Shown: positions 26,610-35,525 of the stretch, one piece after another
How the letters are laid out: every line of letters begins with the position of its first letter
Numbering within the stretch: the stretch's first letter is position 1
Origin: Planctomycetota bacterium
Lineage (GTDB): Bacteria; Planctomycetota; GCA-2746535
Direction: 5' to 3'
Assembly: GCA_002746535.1 (NCBI GenBank)
Contig: NVWA01000084.1
Location: 1-64,000 of the forward strand
Length of the DNA stretch: 64,000 bases
Made by a program: the position numbers and the translations under genes
The notes under the pieces: generated by a model
The model's input: the letters and a program-made list of their open reading frames with translations, nothing else
Told to the model about the DNA's origin: nothing
Database searches by the model: none

Positions 26610-26682
26610 GAAGACGAAGGGACTCGAACCCTCGACCTCTTGCGTGACAGGCAAGTGCTCTAACCAATTGAGCTACGTCTCC
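26610..26682 (-). tRNA. tRNA-Asp (anticodon GTC)
   Basis: A 73-nt cloverleaf on the minus strand. The acceptor stem is GGAGACG/CGTCTTC (one wobble), the anticodon stem CTTGC/GCAAG with loop CTGTCAC (anticodon GTC), and the T loop TTCGAGT. No CCA is encoded. It is the first gene of the Asp-Val tRNA pair, a common bacterial arrangement. Confidence 0.95.
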
Positions 26683-26731
26683 GTCTCTGAAAGCCAAAAG
26701 TTTACACCAATGACCCCATTTGAGGGGCGTA

Positions 26732-26759
26732 AATATATCTATCTCAACTTGAATTGCAA
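26732..26759 (-). promoter_or_regulatory. probable promoter of the tRNA-Asp/Val operon
   Basis: On the minus strand TTGCAA (26759-26754), a 16-bp spacer and TATATT (26737-26732) precede tRNA-Asp by about 50 bp. A GC-rich segment directly follows the -10 box. The match to the sigma-70 consensus is fair, and the position suits a tRNA operon. Confidence 0.5.
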
Positions 26760-26955
26760 GCAGAATTTGGAAGAAATAACCATTTCAAAAGAGTACTTTC
26801 TTCCCAATTTCGTGTAAATACAAGTTTCATTTAGATAGACAGAATAATTAATTTCCAGCCTAATTTGAAGTGTTTTTTAATGAAATCCTTTTATTATTAA
26901 AAATTCAAATATCCTATACAAATACTGAAACAACAAAATTTATTGGAGCATCAAT

Positions 26956-27561
26956 ATGCTTGCCTGTTTAGATTTAGAAGGCGTTTTAATTCCAGAAATC
27001 TGGATCAATGTTGCTGAAAAAACGGGCATTGAAAAGTTAAAAATAACCACTCGGGATATTTCAGATTATGATGAGCTGATGACAATGCGTCTTGAAATTC
27101 TTAAAGAGAATAATATTAAGCTAAAAGATATTCAAGATGTTATCAGTACACTCTCCCCAATGGAAGGTGCGGTAGAGTTTTTAAATTGGCTAAAAGGCGA
27201 ATATCAAGTTATTATTTTATCAGACACTTTTTATCAATTTGCTCATCCATTAATGAAACAATTGAACTTCCCGACACTTTTTTGTCATAATTTGACAATT
27301 GATTCTTCAGATAACATCACTAATTACGTATTACGACTGGATAATCATAAACAAAAAGCTGTTGAAAAATTTCATGAATTAAACTTTAAAGTCGCTGCTA
27401 CTGGTGATTCCTATAATGATGTCAATATGCTAAAAACTGCTGATTATGCTGTATTTTATAAACCACCCGAATCAATTATTAAGGAATTTAGTGATTTTGA
27501 ATTTGCCAATAACTATGACGAATTAAAAAAGTGTTTTGAATCCTTTTTAAATAATGAGTAA
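26956..27561 (+). CDS. thrH: phosphoserine phosphatase / homoserine phosphotransferase ThrH
   Basis: A 201-residue HAD-superfamily enzyme. It begins MLACLDLEGVLIPEIW, where the nucleophile motif is DxE rather than DxD, a ThrH hallmark. VIILSDTFYQF (motif II) lies near residue 92, and the conserved Lys and GDSYNDVNML (motif III) near 154. The sequence parallels Pseudomonas ThrH along its whole length. It removes phosphate from phosphoserine and can transfer it to homoserine, linking serine and threonine synthesis. It is a single gene with a GGAG-like ribosome-binding site. Confidence 0.93.
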   Translation: MLACLDLEGVLIPEIWINVAEKTGIEKLKITTRDISDYDELMTMRLEILKENNIKLKDIQDVISTLSPMEGAVEFLNWLKGEYQVIILSDTFYQFAHPLMKQLNFPTLFCHNLTIDSSDNITNYVLRLDNHKQKAVEKFHELNFKVAATGDSYNDVNMLKTADYAVFYKPPESIIKEFSDFEFANNYDELKKCFESFLNNE

Positions 27562-27732
27562 TTCGGTTCAATATAGGCAATTATTCTTCAATTTCCGGTC
27601 AAAATCAGTGTATACTTAAAGAACAGAATATTTCTCTTACCAACTAAGAAAAGATTTCACTTATAATCAATCCAAGACGATATGTTAAATGGAGATTTAA
27701 AGGCTTTTTAATTTACACAGGGAAAACTCTTA

Positions 27733-28188
27733 GTGGACAATCAAAAACAAGGCAAAAAGTATTTAGAAGCACAAATCAAAACAGCCAGTAAAGAACAACT
27801 ACTCATAATGTTATATGATGGCGCAATTCAAGCTTGCCAAGCAGCCGAAATCCTAATGGATGAAAACAAAAGAGAACCTGCTGGCGAAAAGCTTATGAAA
27901 GCACAGAATATCGTTGCTGAGCTAATAAGCTCACTACATTTCGATAAAAATGAGGAAGTTGCCAAGAATCTTGCCGCACTCTATGGATATGTCTATATTC
28001 AACTGATGGAAGCCAACACAAAACAAAGTAAAGAACAGATTCAAAATAGTAAAAAAATCCTAGAAGGATTAAGAGAAACTTGGATTGAAGCCTTTGCAAA
28101 GGTTGGACTAAATCAAGAAGCTAAAAATAAAACGAAATCTGATCAAAAGTCAGAAACCGGCCAAGGCGGATTATCTATCCAAGCCTAG
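27733..28188 (+). CDS. fliS: flagellar export chaperone FliS
   Basis: A 151-residue four-helix-bundle chaperone that binds the C-terminus of flagellin in the cytoplasm and prevents premature polymerisation. The N-terminal YLEAQIKTASKEQLLIMLYD segment and a central NLAALYGYVYIQLMEAN are diagnostic. The tail is a short, charged, disordered extension. The start is GTG. No other flagellar gene lies nearby, so fliS is detached from its usual fliD/fliC context. It indicates that the organism makes a flagellum. Confidence 0.9.
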   Translation: MDNQKQGKKYLEAQIKTASKEQLLIMLYDGAIQACQAAEILMDENKREPAGEKLMKAQNIVAELISSLHFDKNEEVAKNLAALYGYVYIQLMEANTKQSKEQIQNSKKILEGLRETWIEAFAKVGLNQEAKNKTKSDQKSETGQGGLSIQA

Positions 28189-28322
28189 AATTAGTTTCTA
28201 TTTGATAACTTAATTGAGTTTTTAATCACTTTATTCATCAAATTATAATCTAAATTGAATTAAACTTTTTTTCGCACATCTTATCAACAATAATTAAGAG
28301 AAACTGCCTTTTATTAGCATAT

Positions 28323-30101
28323 ATGGAAACAAACTCACAAGAAATCGATATTCCCGAAGAAATCTTATTGGGAAATATTCTCCTAAAAAATGAATCGATC
28401 TCATCAGATCAATTAAGAGAAGCACTTGTTCTTCAAGAACAAAGTTCAACACTAAGTTCGAGCCCAGGCAAAGAAAAGACATTGGGCGAGATCCTTTTAT
28501 CCAAAGGATATATCACCCCCGATAAACTTCAAAGAGCTCTAAGAACCCAAAGAGCCAATTTTAAAAAGAAGGATTTTCTTAGAGAAGAGAAAAGTGCGCG
28601 TCTTTTAGGTAAAGAAGCCGTTGACATGGGCTTGCTCACCTATGAACAATTAGAAGATTGCATTGTCCAACAAGCTTCAAAATTAGAAAATGAAGGCATT
28701 AATCAAAAGCTAGGAGAAATTTTAGTTTCAAATGGATTTGCAACTCAAGAACAAATACTAGAACTGATTGAATTTCAAAACGGTGCTCCATCCTTGAGAC
28801 TAAGCAAGGTTCTTCACAATCAAGGATTAGGAATAAATTTAAACCTTGAACAAGAACATTTTGCAAGCCTAGATGAATTAATTAAAAATGAAACTCCAGA
28901 AGAAAAACACATACCCCTTTCTGAATTAGGACAAGGCGGTAATGGTAAAATTATTCTTTGCATGGATTCAGAAATTAGACGTTATGTTGCCATGAAAGTT
29001 TTGAATGATCTTTATAAACCTTCCAAAGTACAACAAGCAAGATTTCTCGAAGAAATACAAATCACCGGACAACTAGAACATCCTAACATTGTACCTATCC
29101 ATGAAGTTGGCGTAGATAAATCTGGAAATTTGTACTTTACAATGAAACATGTTACAGGAAATAACCTGGAAGAACATATCGATGAATATTACAGGGAAGA
29201 TAAAAAGTATGACCAAAGGACCATCGAAATTTATTTATTAAATATTCTAATGAAAATTTGCGATGCTATAAAATTTGCCCATTCTAAAGGAGTCATTCAC
29301 AGGGATATAAAACCCGAGAATATTATGATTGGGGAATATGGTGAGGTTCTATTAATGGATTGGGGTTCAGCAAAAGTAAAAAACATGTCGAATATTCGAC
29401 CTTCAAATATAGTAACGATTCGAAAAGATACCAACGTATTAAATACAGTAGATGGCACTATGATAGGAACTCCTCTGTATATGTCTCCGGAACAAGCAAA
29501 AGGTGCTATCAATGAATATGACATTCGCACGGATATCTACGGCTTAGGAGCCGTGTTATTTAAAATGCTTACAAATCATCCTCCGGCAAAAGGAGAAACT
29601 GAAGAAGAGGTTTTAAAAGATGTTATTTATTCTCCAACACCTTCTCCTAAAAGTTATCCTCTAGGTCAAAATATAAGTAGAGAAGTCGAGGCAATTTGTA
29701 TCAAAGCTCTAGAAAAAAATAAAGATGAGCGATTTAAAACTGTCGAAGAAATGCAGGAAGATATTATTCAGTTCATTGAAAAAAGAACTGTTAAAAATAT
29801 TAATTATTCTTTGGGTGATAAAATACAAATTTATTTCAAGAACTATACTAAACATGCAATAGCTTTAGCAATTCTTTTAGTCCTAAGTATCACATCAGTA
29901 ATAGGCATTAAAGTTTCAGATAAAATACATATAAATAATAAAGCAATCAATTATATTAATTTAGGTCAAAGCTACTTTAAAAACAAAAATTATGAACAAG
30001 CATTGATCAAATTTCATCAAGCATTAGCATTGGATAAAAATTCAAAAGAAGCTAAAGATGGGCTTCAAAAAGCTAGCGAACAGTTAGCAAATAAAAAATA
30101 A
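28323..30101 (+). CDS. Ser/Thr protein kinase with N-terminal GspE/MshEN-like repeats and TPR tail
   Basis: A 592-residue membrane kinase. Residues 1-155 contain up to four helical repeats of the type 'LGEILLxxGxITxxxLxxAL', at about 16-40, 54-76, 94-117 and 129-152. These resemble the N-terminal domains of GspE/PilB ATPases, whose MshEN version binds c-di-GMP. A Hanks kinase domain follows (about 198-480), with LGQGGNGKI, AMKVL, HRDIKPENIM, a DWG in place of DFG, and GTPLYMSPEQAKG. A membrane helix is near 515-533, and a C-terminal TPR (YINLGQSYFKNKNYEQAL) would be extracytoplasmic. All catalytic residues look intact. The targets are unknown. Confidence 0.88.
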   Translation: METNSQEIDIPEEILLGNILLKNESISSDQLREALVLQEQSSTLSSSPGKEKTLGEILLSKGYITPDKLQRALRTQRANFKKKDFLREEKSARLLGKEAVDMGLLTYEQLEDCIVQQASKLENEGINQKLGEILVSNGFATQEQILELIEFQNGAPSLRLSKVLHNQGLGINLNLEQEHFASLDELIKNETPEEKHIPLSELGQGGNGKIILCMDSEIRRYVAMKVLNDLYKPSKVQQARFLEEIQITGQLEHPNIVPIHEVGVDKSGNLYFTMKHVTGNNLEEHIDEYYREDKKYDQRTIEIYLLNILMKICDAIKFAHSKGVIHRDIKPENIMIGEYGEVLLMDWGSAKVKNMSNIRPSNIVTIRKDTNVLNTVDGTMIGTPLYMSPEQAKGAINEYDIRTDIYGLGAVLFKMLTNHPPAKGETEEEVLKDVIYSPTPSPKSYPLGQNISREVEAICIKALEKNKDERFKTVEEMQEDIIQFIEKRTVKNINYSLGDKIQIYFKNYTKHAIALAILLVLSITSVIGIKVSDKIHINNKAINYINLGQSYFKNKNYEQALIKFHQALALDKNSKEAKDGLQKASEQLANKK

Positions 30102-30108
30102 ACGAAAA

Positions 30109-30363
30109 TTATTCATTCGAATTTATTTCATTGGTTGGCATTATCATTTCTATGACTTCTTTATTGACATTTAAAAAAGAAGTTTCAATAATAGCTTCAC
30201 CATCATAATCCAATATATGCGCATTAGTGACAGCAATAAATCCTTTAGATTCGACTATAAAATCTGTCAAACGAACTGATGATAACATTGAAACATCACC
30301 TCTAACACGGTAATTGTTTGTCAATATAACAACATTTGTAACTAAGCTTTCTTCTGACGACAT
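30109..30363 (-). CDS. small conserved protein, function unknown
   Basis: An 84-residue soluble protein with an all-beta look: VVILTNNYRVRGDVSM, then RLTDFIVESKGFIAVTNAHI, then a final strand FLNVNKEVIEMIMP. The pattern 'YRVxGxVxxxxxxRLTDFL...FIxVTxA' is shared with small uncharacterised bacterial proteins that I recall as a DUF (possibly DUF6812), but I cannot confirm the assignment. A GAAGAG ribosome-binding site precedes the ATG. It is read opposite to the kinase, with seven bases between the two stops. Confidence 0.65.
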   Translation of the reverse strand: MSSEESLVTNVVILTNNYRVRGDVSMLSSVRLTDFIVESKGFIAVTNAHILDYDGEAIIETSFLNVNKEVIEMIMPTNEINSNE

Positions 30364-30520
30364 AATTTAATCTCTTCACAATGAATAATATTAAACGATT
30401 AATTATATGACACGAAGACAAAATGGAAAAATAATTATTTCGTGTATTTGAAATTGTCTTTAAGAATCAATCTCCCCTAAATAAAGGGGAAATATCGAAA
30501 TGGATGGATCGTTTTAAAAA

Positions 30521-30751
30521 TTAGGCTTTATTTACTTTATCAGATTTAATACAACGAGTACACACTTTGGATTTCTTCACAGTACCGTTATCCGTAACAA
30601 TTCTAATTTTTTGAATGTTGGCTTTTATTTTTCGTTTCGTTCTAGCCTTAATGTACATACCAATACCGCCTTTTTTCTTGGCAATACCGTGATAGGCAAC
30701 TTTATTTCCGAATGTTGTTTTTTTTCCGCAGACTTCACATGCAAGTGACAC
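30521..30751 (-). CDS. rpmB: 50S ribosomal protein L28
   Basis: A 76-residue zinc-type L28 of the large ribosomal subunit. It starts VSLACEVCGKKTTFGN, with CxxC near the N-terminus and a second pair CTRC near the C-terminus, the four-Cys zinc ribbon. KARTKRKIKANIQKIRI is the conserved basic rRNA-binding core. The frame stays open to 30868, but the real start is the GTG at 30751: GGGAG lies seven bases upstream, and the extra 39 residues are unlike any L28. Confidence 0.93.
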   Translation of the reverse strand: MSLACEVCGKKTTFGNKVAYHGIAKKKGGIGMYIKARTKRKIKANIQKIRIVTDNGTVKKSKVCTRCIKSDKVNKA

Positions 30752-31011
30752 TTTATTCTCCCTATTGATAATTAAGCTTGAGGGTGTTTCTAAAAAGGCT
30801 GAGAATTCTATAATTGGAGTGGAATTCGTCAAGGGAATAATAATTAGAAAGATCATTTCATTAGTCAAGCCAAAAGTCGTAACATATTGATTTTAATATA
30901 GTTACGGATTATTTTTTCAAGAAAAAAAATAAATGCGTTTACTTGTTTATCTAAATTAAATAAAATGTACTATTTTGAGTTTTCAATCAATCAATTTAGG
31001 ATTTCAATTAT

Positions 31012-32433
31012 ATGGATTATCAGAGATATTCTTCAATTTATATAGATGCCGGACTCAAAGAGAAATCAAAAAAAAGATACTTAGCAAGACGTAATAAATT
31101 AGCAAAAAATATTGGGCATTTATGTGTCATTAACGGTTTAGAAATTGGTCCAGGGAATAAAGAAATTTGGGCTTATGTCGATTCTAGAATTTATCAGGAA
31201 CCCCTTCTGCTCTACTTGACGGGTATCAACCAATTAAATGTTTCCATTTTACTTGATCCGACGTCAAAAACATCTAAAGAGATTCTATTCATCGCACCCA
31301 AAAATCCTACATTTGAATTCTGGGAAGGTCTAAGGTTTGGAGTAGGAGAAAGTAAAAATATAAAAGAAATTCAACAAATAACTGGCATAAAAGATATTCG
31401 AGAATATTCGACCTTAGAAAAAACCCTAAATGAATTATTAAAAAAACAAAAAGATCAAAAGAAAATAGGGATTTTGTGGCATCAAAAAACACAAAAGCCA
31501 AAAAATATAATTGAAGATAATAATTTTTTATTTCTTAAAAAAATGCGATCACTATTTAAAAAAAATAAATGGTCAGCCAAAAATATTATAAACATTGCAC
31601 CTGAGCAATGGGATTTGAGACTACCTTTAGATGCAGTTGATATAAAGAATACGCGAACAGCAAATCTTAAAACAATTAATTCTTTTAAAGCATTGCTAAG
31701 CAATGTACATCTCATGAAATCAGAATGTGAAATCAGAGGTTACCTTGATGGTCACATGCAAATGCAATCTCCTTATGGTTTAAGTTTCCCAACAATTGCC
31801 GCATCAGGGAAAAATGCAACTATTTTGCATTATGTTAAAAACGATGAACCTACCAATAAAAAGGATTTATTGCTCCTAGATTTCGGCACCAAATGGATGA
31901 GTATGCACTCCGATATTTCAAGGACTTTTCCACTCGACGGAAAATTCAATCCGATGCAAGCATTACTCTATCAAATAGTTTTAGACTGTAATTTATATGT
32001 AGAGAAGAATGCAAAAGCTGGTTTGAAACTTTTAGATTTAAACAAACTTTGTTGGGAATTTATCCAAGGTGAACTCAAAAAAAGGTTCTTAGACAAAGGT
32101 GGGAAAATGAAATTATCTTATAAAACAGCTCCACATGGTGTTAGCCATCTAATGGGTGAACAAGAACATGACGGAGATCCATTTGGTGAATACAAATCAA
32201 CCCCTATGAAAGAATCTTGGTTAATTAGCAATGAGCCAGGTTTATATGGTCAATTCAAAATTAATATAAAAGGTAAAAGTTACGACCAAGCCATAGGAAT
32301 TCGAGTCGAAGACAATCTACTCATTCAAAAAAATGGTTGTATAAATTTAAGTGCCGGTTGTCCAAAAACTATTAAAGAAATTGAATCAATTATGAAAACA
32401 GGTAAAGCCAAAAACAAAAAAATTACTTTCTAA
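31012..32433 (+). CDS. M24-family metallopeptidase (Xaa-Pro aminopeptidase-like)
   Basis: A 473-residue pita-bread-fold peptidase with an N-terminal AMP_N-like domain (about 20-190) and the catalytic domain behind it. The dimetal ligands are visible in LLLDFGTKW, SDISRTF, HGVSHLMGEQ, ISNEPGLY and GIRVEDNLL. It removes N-terminal residues before proline from peptides in the cytoplasm. There is no signal peptide. Its stop codon overlaps the start of the FetB-like gene by one base, suggesting coupled translation. The family also includes creatinase-like enzymes, so the substrate is not certain. Confidence 0.88.
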   Translation: MDYQRYSSIYIDAGLKEKSKKRYLARRNKLAKNIGHLCVINGLEIGPGNKEIWAYVDSRIYQEPLLLYLTGINQLNVSILLDPTSKTSKEILFIAPKNPTFEFWEGLRFGVGESKNIKEIQQITGIKDIREYSTLEKTLNELLKKQKDQKKIGILWHQKTQKPKNIIEDNNFLFLKKMRSLFKKNKWSAKNIINIAPEQWDLRLPLDAVDIKNTRTANLKTINSFKALLSNVHLMKSECEIRGYLDGHMQMQSPYGLSFPTIAASGKNATILHYVKNDEPTNKKDLLLLDFGTKWMSMHSDISRTFPLDGKFNPMQALLYQIVLDCNLYVEKNAKAGLKLLDLNKLCWEFIQGELKKRFLDKGGKMKLSYKTAPHGVSHLMGEQEHDGDPFGEYKSTPMKESWLISNEPGLYGQFKINIKGKSYDQAIGIRVEDNLLIQKNGCINLSAGCPKTIKEIESIMKTGKAKNKKITF

Positions 32434-33152
32434 TGAATCTAGAGACAATATCACTTTATAGTTTAGCAATAGCATCTTTACCAGTTCTTGTAGTTCTAAT
32501 AATTTTAATTAGATGGGAAAGCAATTATTGGAATACCATCTATGCCATGTTCCGAATGGTTGTTCAACTATTACTAGTTGGATATTTTTTAAAATATATT
32601 TTTGAAGCAAATCAATCATATTTAATCTTAGCCGTTTTGTCAATCATGCTAATTGCTTCAAGCTGGATTTCATTACGCACTATAAAAGAAAATAAATTTA
32701 AATTATTCAAATATGCGCTTATATCCATAACAATTGGTGGCGGCCTTACTTTAATTCTCATAACACAAGTTGTACTTACTCTTAATCCCTGGTTTCAGCC
32801 AAAATTTATGATACCAATAGCAGGCATGATCTTTGCGAATTCTATGAATAGTATCAGCTTAGCTTCTGATAGAATATATGTAGAAATTCAGCAAACCCAA
32901 AACTATGAAAAGGCAAGGTTTACGGCATTCACCACATCGCTTATTCCAATAACGAATTCTCTTTTCGCCGTTGGACTTGTTTCTTTACCAGGAATGATGA
33001 CAGGTCAAATATTATCAGGCGTATCACCTTTGATAGCCGTGAGGTATCAAATAGTAGTTATGTTTATGCTATTTGGATCAGCTGGAATGTCTTCAGCTAT
33101 ATTTCTATCCCTCTCAAAAGAAATTTTTACTAAAAAGACAGAAGCAACTTAA
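32433..33152 (+). CDS. fetB: FetB-like (UPF0014) ABC transporter permease
   Basis: A 239-residue inner-membrane protein with about seven hydrophobic segments. The C-terminal signature SLPGMMTGQILSGVSPLIAVRYQ is diagnostic of the FetB/UPF0014 family, permeases linked to iron efflux and homeostasis in Escherichia coli. The partner ATPase FetA is not encoded beside it, which is unusual. Instead it is coupled to the peptidase gene upstream. It may recruit an ATPase encoded elsewhere or act differently. Confidence 0.82.
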   Translation: MNLETISLYSLAIASLPVLVVLIILIRWESNYWNTIYAMFRMVVQLLLVGYFLKYIFEANQSYLILAVLSIMLIASSWISLRTIKENKFKLFKYALISITIGGGLTLILITQVVLTLNPWFQPKFMIPIAGMIFANSMNSISLASDRIYVEIQQTQNYEKARFTAFTTSLIPITNSLFAVGLVSLPGMMTGQILSGVSPLIAVRYQIVVMFMLFGSAGMSSAIFLSLSKEIFTKKTEAT

Positions 33153-33233
33153 ACAAGATAAAGACTAAGAATAAATTATTTATTGAATTACGTTTTGATA
33201 AAAATACAATTTTCATTTTTTTAAAAGATTCAA

Positions 33234-33812
33234 ATGCTCAAGACCATATTACTTTTAGCAATAGCATTAAGTTTAGTTGTTATCTTCAGATATATCGAAA
33301 TGGATTTCAATATTTCTGTGATTTTAATGATGCTAATTTTATTTATTTCGCACGTTGTGTATAATTTTTTAAGATTTAATCCTTTTCAATACATTGCCAA
33401 TATGGATGTGGATCAAAATGATCCCTTAATTTTAGAAGCTGAAAAAAAAGCTAAAAGCACTTTTGATCAATTCATAAATGAAATTTACCTAAGTCACAAA
33501 GATGATTCCGTTGTTAAAATAAATTACATTAATTTTCATGAAAAATGTGAAAAAATCTGGGGCGAATTGCGTAAAATCGAAAATGATACTTATTCAATAT
33601 ATATTAGTACTCCACCAAAAGTACCCAAAGAAGATTATGATCCAGATATAAATGTTAATAAAAAAGATATTGTAGATTGGTGTGTAGAATATAAAGACGG
33701 AACACTAAGAGGTGGCTTTACAAATTTAGCCTTATTTAAAATTTACGAACGAAAAAAAGGTAAAATGCATCCAAAATTTTTGAAACACATCGAACTTTTC
33801 AAATCTCTTTAA
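33234..33812 (+). CDS. membrane-anchored DUF2314-like protein
   Basis: A 192-residue protein. Two hydrophobic helices (about 3-18 and 24-46) anchor it, and a cytoplasmic domain of about 140 residues follows. The segment DIVDWCVEYKDGTLRGGFT near 142-160 matches the DUF2314 pattern in which a Trp-rich strand is followed by 'dgxxxGxxt'. No catalytic motif is recognisable and its function is unknown. It stands between the FetB-like and MFS genes on the same strand. Confidence 0.6.
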   Translation: MLKTILLLAIALSLVVIFRYIEMDFNISVILMMLILFISHVVYNFLRFNPFQYIANMDVDQNDPLILEAEKKAKSTFDQFINEIYLSHKDDSVVKINYINFHEKCEKIWGELRKIENDTYSIYISTPPKVPKEDYDPDINVNKKDIVDWCVEYKDGTLRGGFTNLALFKIYERKKGKMHPKFLKHIELFKSL

Positions 33813-33850
33813 CTTTTGACTTTTCAAAACTGCTGGTGATTTAAATTTAA

Positions 33851-35119
33851 ATGATTAATCATTCTCAAATAAAAAGAAATATTATAATAGCTCAATGCGC
33901 CGGGATGTTACCGTATTGCTTAATTTCCAATGGCTTTATTCTTTCCTATCTAAGTAAGTTTAATATTGCTTCAGATAAAATTTTATTATTACTTTCCATT
34001 TCAGAAGCCATCATTTTTCTTTTAGTAATCCCTGCTGCATTTATGGCGGATCGAATTGGCAAAAAAATTGTTGGTTTCACAGGTATCCTATTTAACCTTA
34101 TCGGATTTTCGCTGTTGTTAAGCTTAAATTACTTTAAAGACAATAGCTTTAATATTGCCTTTTTGGCCTTCACAATTTACGGAATTGGCTTTACATTATT
34201 TAGCGCAACTTGGATGCCAATGTTGAAACCAATATTAAAAGAAGAAGAGCGAGGGAAATTTTTCGGAAGATTAAGAAGTACTTGGCAAATTGTTGCCATT
34301 ATAACTACATTTTTCATTACCTATATATTAAGCATCCAACAGGGAATTAAAACATTTCAATTAATATTAGTTGGAGTTATTATTTTAGCCGCTATTAGAC
34401 TACCCTTATATTGTACTATTCCTGAATTAGAAAAAAATACGAGTAAAGGCGAATCTTTTTTCACATCTGTCAAGTCCGTCATTCACATACCAAAATATTT
34501 ATCTTATTGTTGTTATTTATTTTTATTAATGCTTTTCACTTATTGTATTCCATCTCTTTTATTTTTATTAGAAAAAGACAAACTTGGCTTTAGTGCCGAT
34601 CAAATCATTTGGATGGGCAATTTACTTGCCATTGGTTCTATTATTGGTTTTGCGACAGCGGGTAAACTAATTGATAGTTATGGCACAAAACCGCTATTTC
34701 TTTTTTGTCATCTATTTTTTGCATTTATAATTTCTCTAATCCTATTTCGCTCTCTAAGTCCACTACCAATATTCTTTACGATGGGTTTCTTAACCTTTCT
34801 CTTTGGATTTACACTAGCTGCACTATCAATTGCTAAAACAACTGAATTATTACATTTAATACCTGAGAAAAATATTTCATTGGCAGGTGCACTAGGTGTA
34901 TCATTGTTTGCTGGAGGATCAGCATTGTCTACCATGATTTCAAGTAAAATTCTATCTTTAAAATTACTTAATACTGAATGGGTATTATTTGGAATTACCA
35001 TGAATGAATACGACACTATTTTATTTGGATGCTGCTTAATGATTTTAATGTTAACAGTGACACTTGGATTAGTTCCCTCTGTCGTTGGGAAATCAAAAGA
35101 TTATCCAAATATTAATTGA
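33851..35119 (+). CDS. major facilitator superfamily transporter
   Basis: A 422-residue polytopic membrane protein with about twelve hydrophobic segments. The loop 2-3 motif ADRIGKKIVGFTG (near 65) and its counterpart GKLIDSYGTKPL (near 272) in the second half are MFS signatures. LKEEERGKFFGRLRSTWQI lies in the region after helix 4. The substrate cannot be deduced. It is convergent with the RHH-like gene downstream. Confidence 0.85.
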   Translation: MINHSQIKRNIIIAQCAGMLPYCLISNGFILSYLSKFNIASDKILLLLSISEAIIFLLVIPAAFMADRIGKKIVGFTGILFNLIGFSLLLSLNYFKDNSFNIAFLAFTIYGIGFTLFSATWMPMLKPILKEEERGKFFGRLRSTWQIVAIITTFFITYILSIQQGIKTFQLILVGVIILAAIRLPLYCTIPELEKNTSKGESFFTSVKSVIHIPKYLSYCCYLFLLMLFTYCIPSLLFLLEKDKLGFSADQIIWMGNLLAIGSIIGFATAGKLIDSYGTKPLFLFCHLFFAFIISLILFRSLSPLPIFFTMGFLTFLFGFTLAALSIAKTTELLHLIPEKNISLAGALGVSLFAGGSALSTMISSKILSLKLLNTEWVLFGITMNEYDTILFGCCLMILMLTVTLGLVPSVVGKSKDYPNIN

Positions 35120-35184
35120 GTTTGATTTGGAATTTTTAAATCAACAAAAACGTAAGCAAATAACGTTTACAAAACTGAAATGAA

Positions 35185-35448
35185 TTATGCCGTCTTATGT
35201 GACGCGCTAGACATATTATCAAAAAGTGTTGCCAACCCATCAATGGGTTGATCACAAAATAAATCTAATTGAACCAAGCAAGTTTCATTGGAAACATGTT
35301 TTAATCTCTCGTATTCCTTTTCAACCATTCTTTCTAAAAATTCAGTTTGGTTAAATCCTGTTTTTTGGCAAATTATTTTTAATTTATGCTTATCTAAACC
35401 GGAGAGACGACAATTAAAAGACTCTTCTTTGATGAAATGTTTTTTCAT
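35185..35448 (-). CDS. small ribbon-helix-helix-like regulator
   Basis: An 87-residue protein. FNCRLSGLDKHKLKIICQK followed by TGFNQTEFLERMVEKEYERL has the strand-helix-helix pattern of MetJ/Arc/CopG DNA-binding proteins. The remaining 35 residues are not recognised. GAGG lies eight bases before the start. An 18-bp perfect palindrome is positioned at the predicted transcription start, so autorepression is likely. No toxin or partner gene is evident next to it, which argues against a classical toxin-antitoxin pair, although the MFS and comM genes flank it. Confidence 0.62.
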   Translation of the reverse strand: MKKHFIKEESFNCRLSGLDKHKLKIICQKTGFNQTEFLERMVEKEYERLKHVSNETCLVQLDLFCDQPIDGLATLFDNMSSASHKTA

Positions 35449-35463
35449 GAGTATTCCTCAAAT

Positions 35464-35496
35464 AGCACTATATATAGTGCTTTTTAGCAGATTATA
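35464..35496 (-). promoter_or_regulatory. promoter and 18-bp palindromic operator of the RHH-like gene
   Basis: AGCACTATATATAGTGCT (35464-35481) is a perfect palindrome. On the minus strand it follows a consensus TATAAT box (35496-35491) by nine bases and so overlaps the expected transcription start. The upstream -35 box is weak. The position fits steric repression by the small protein encoded 16 bp downstream. Confidence 0.65.
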
Positions 35497-35525
35497 CCTA
35501 AATATAGCCGTTTGTATATTCTATA

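Noticed and set aside
30752..30868. N-terminal extension of L28
   Set aside because: The GTG at 30751 has a good GGGAG site and the extra 39 residues are unlike L28.
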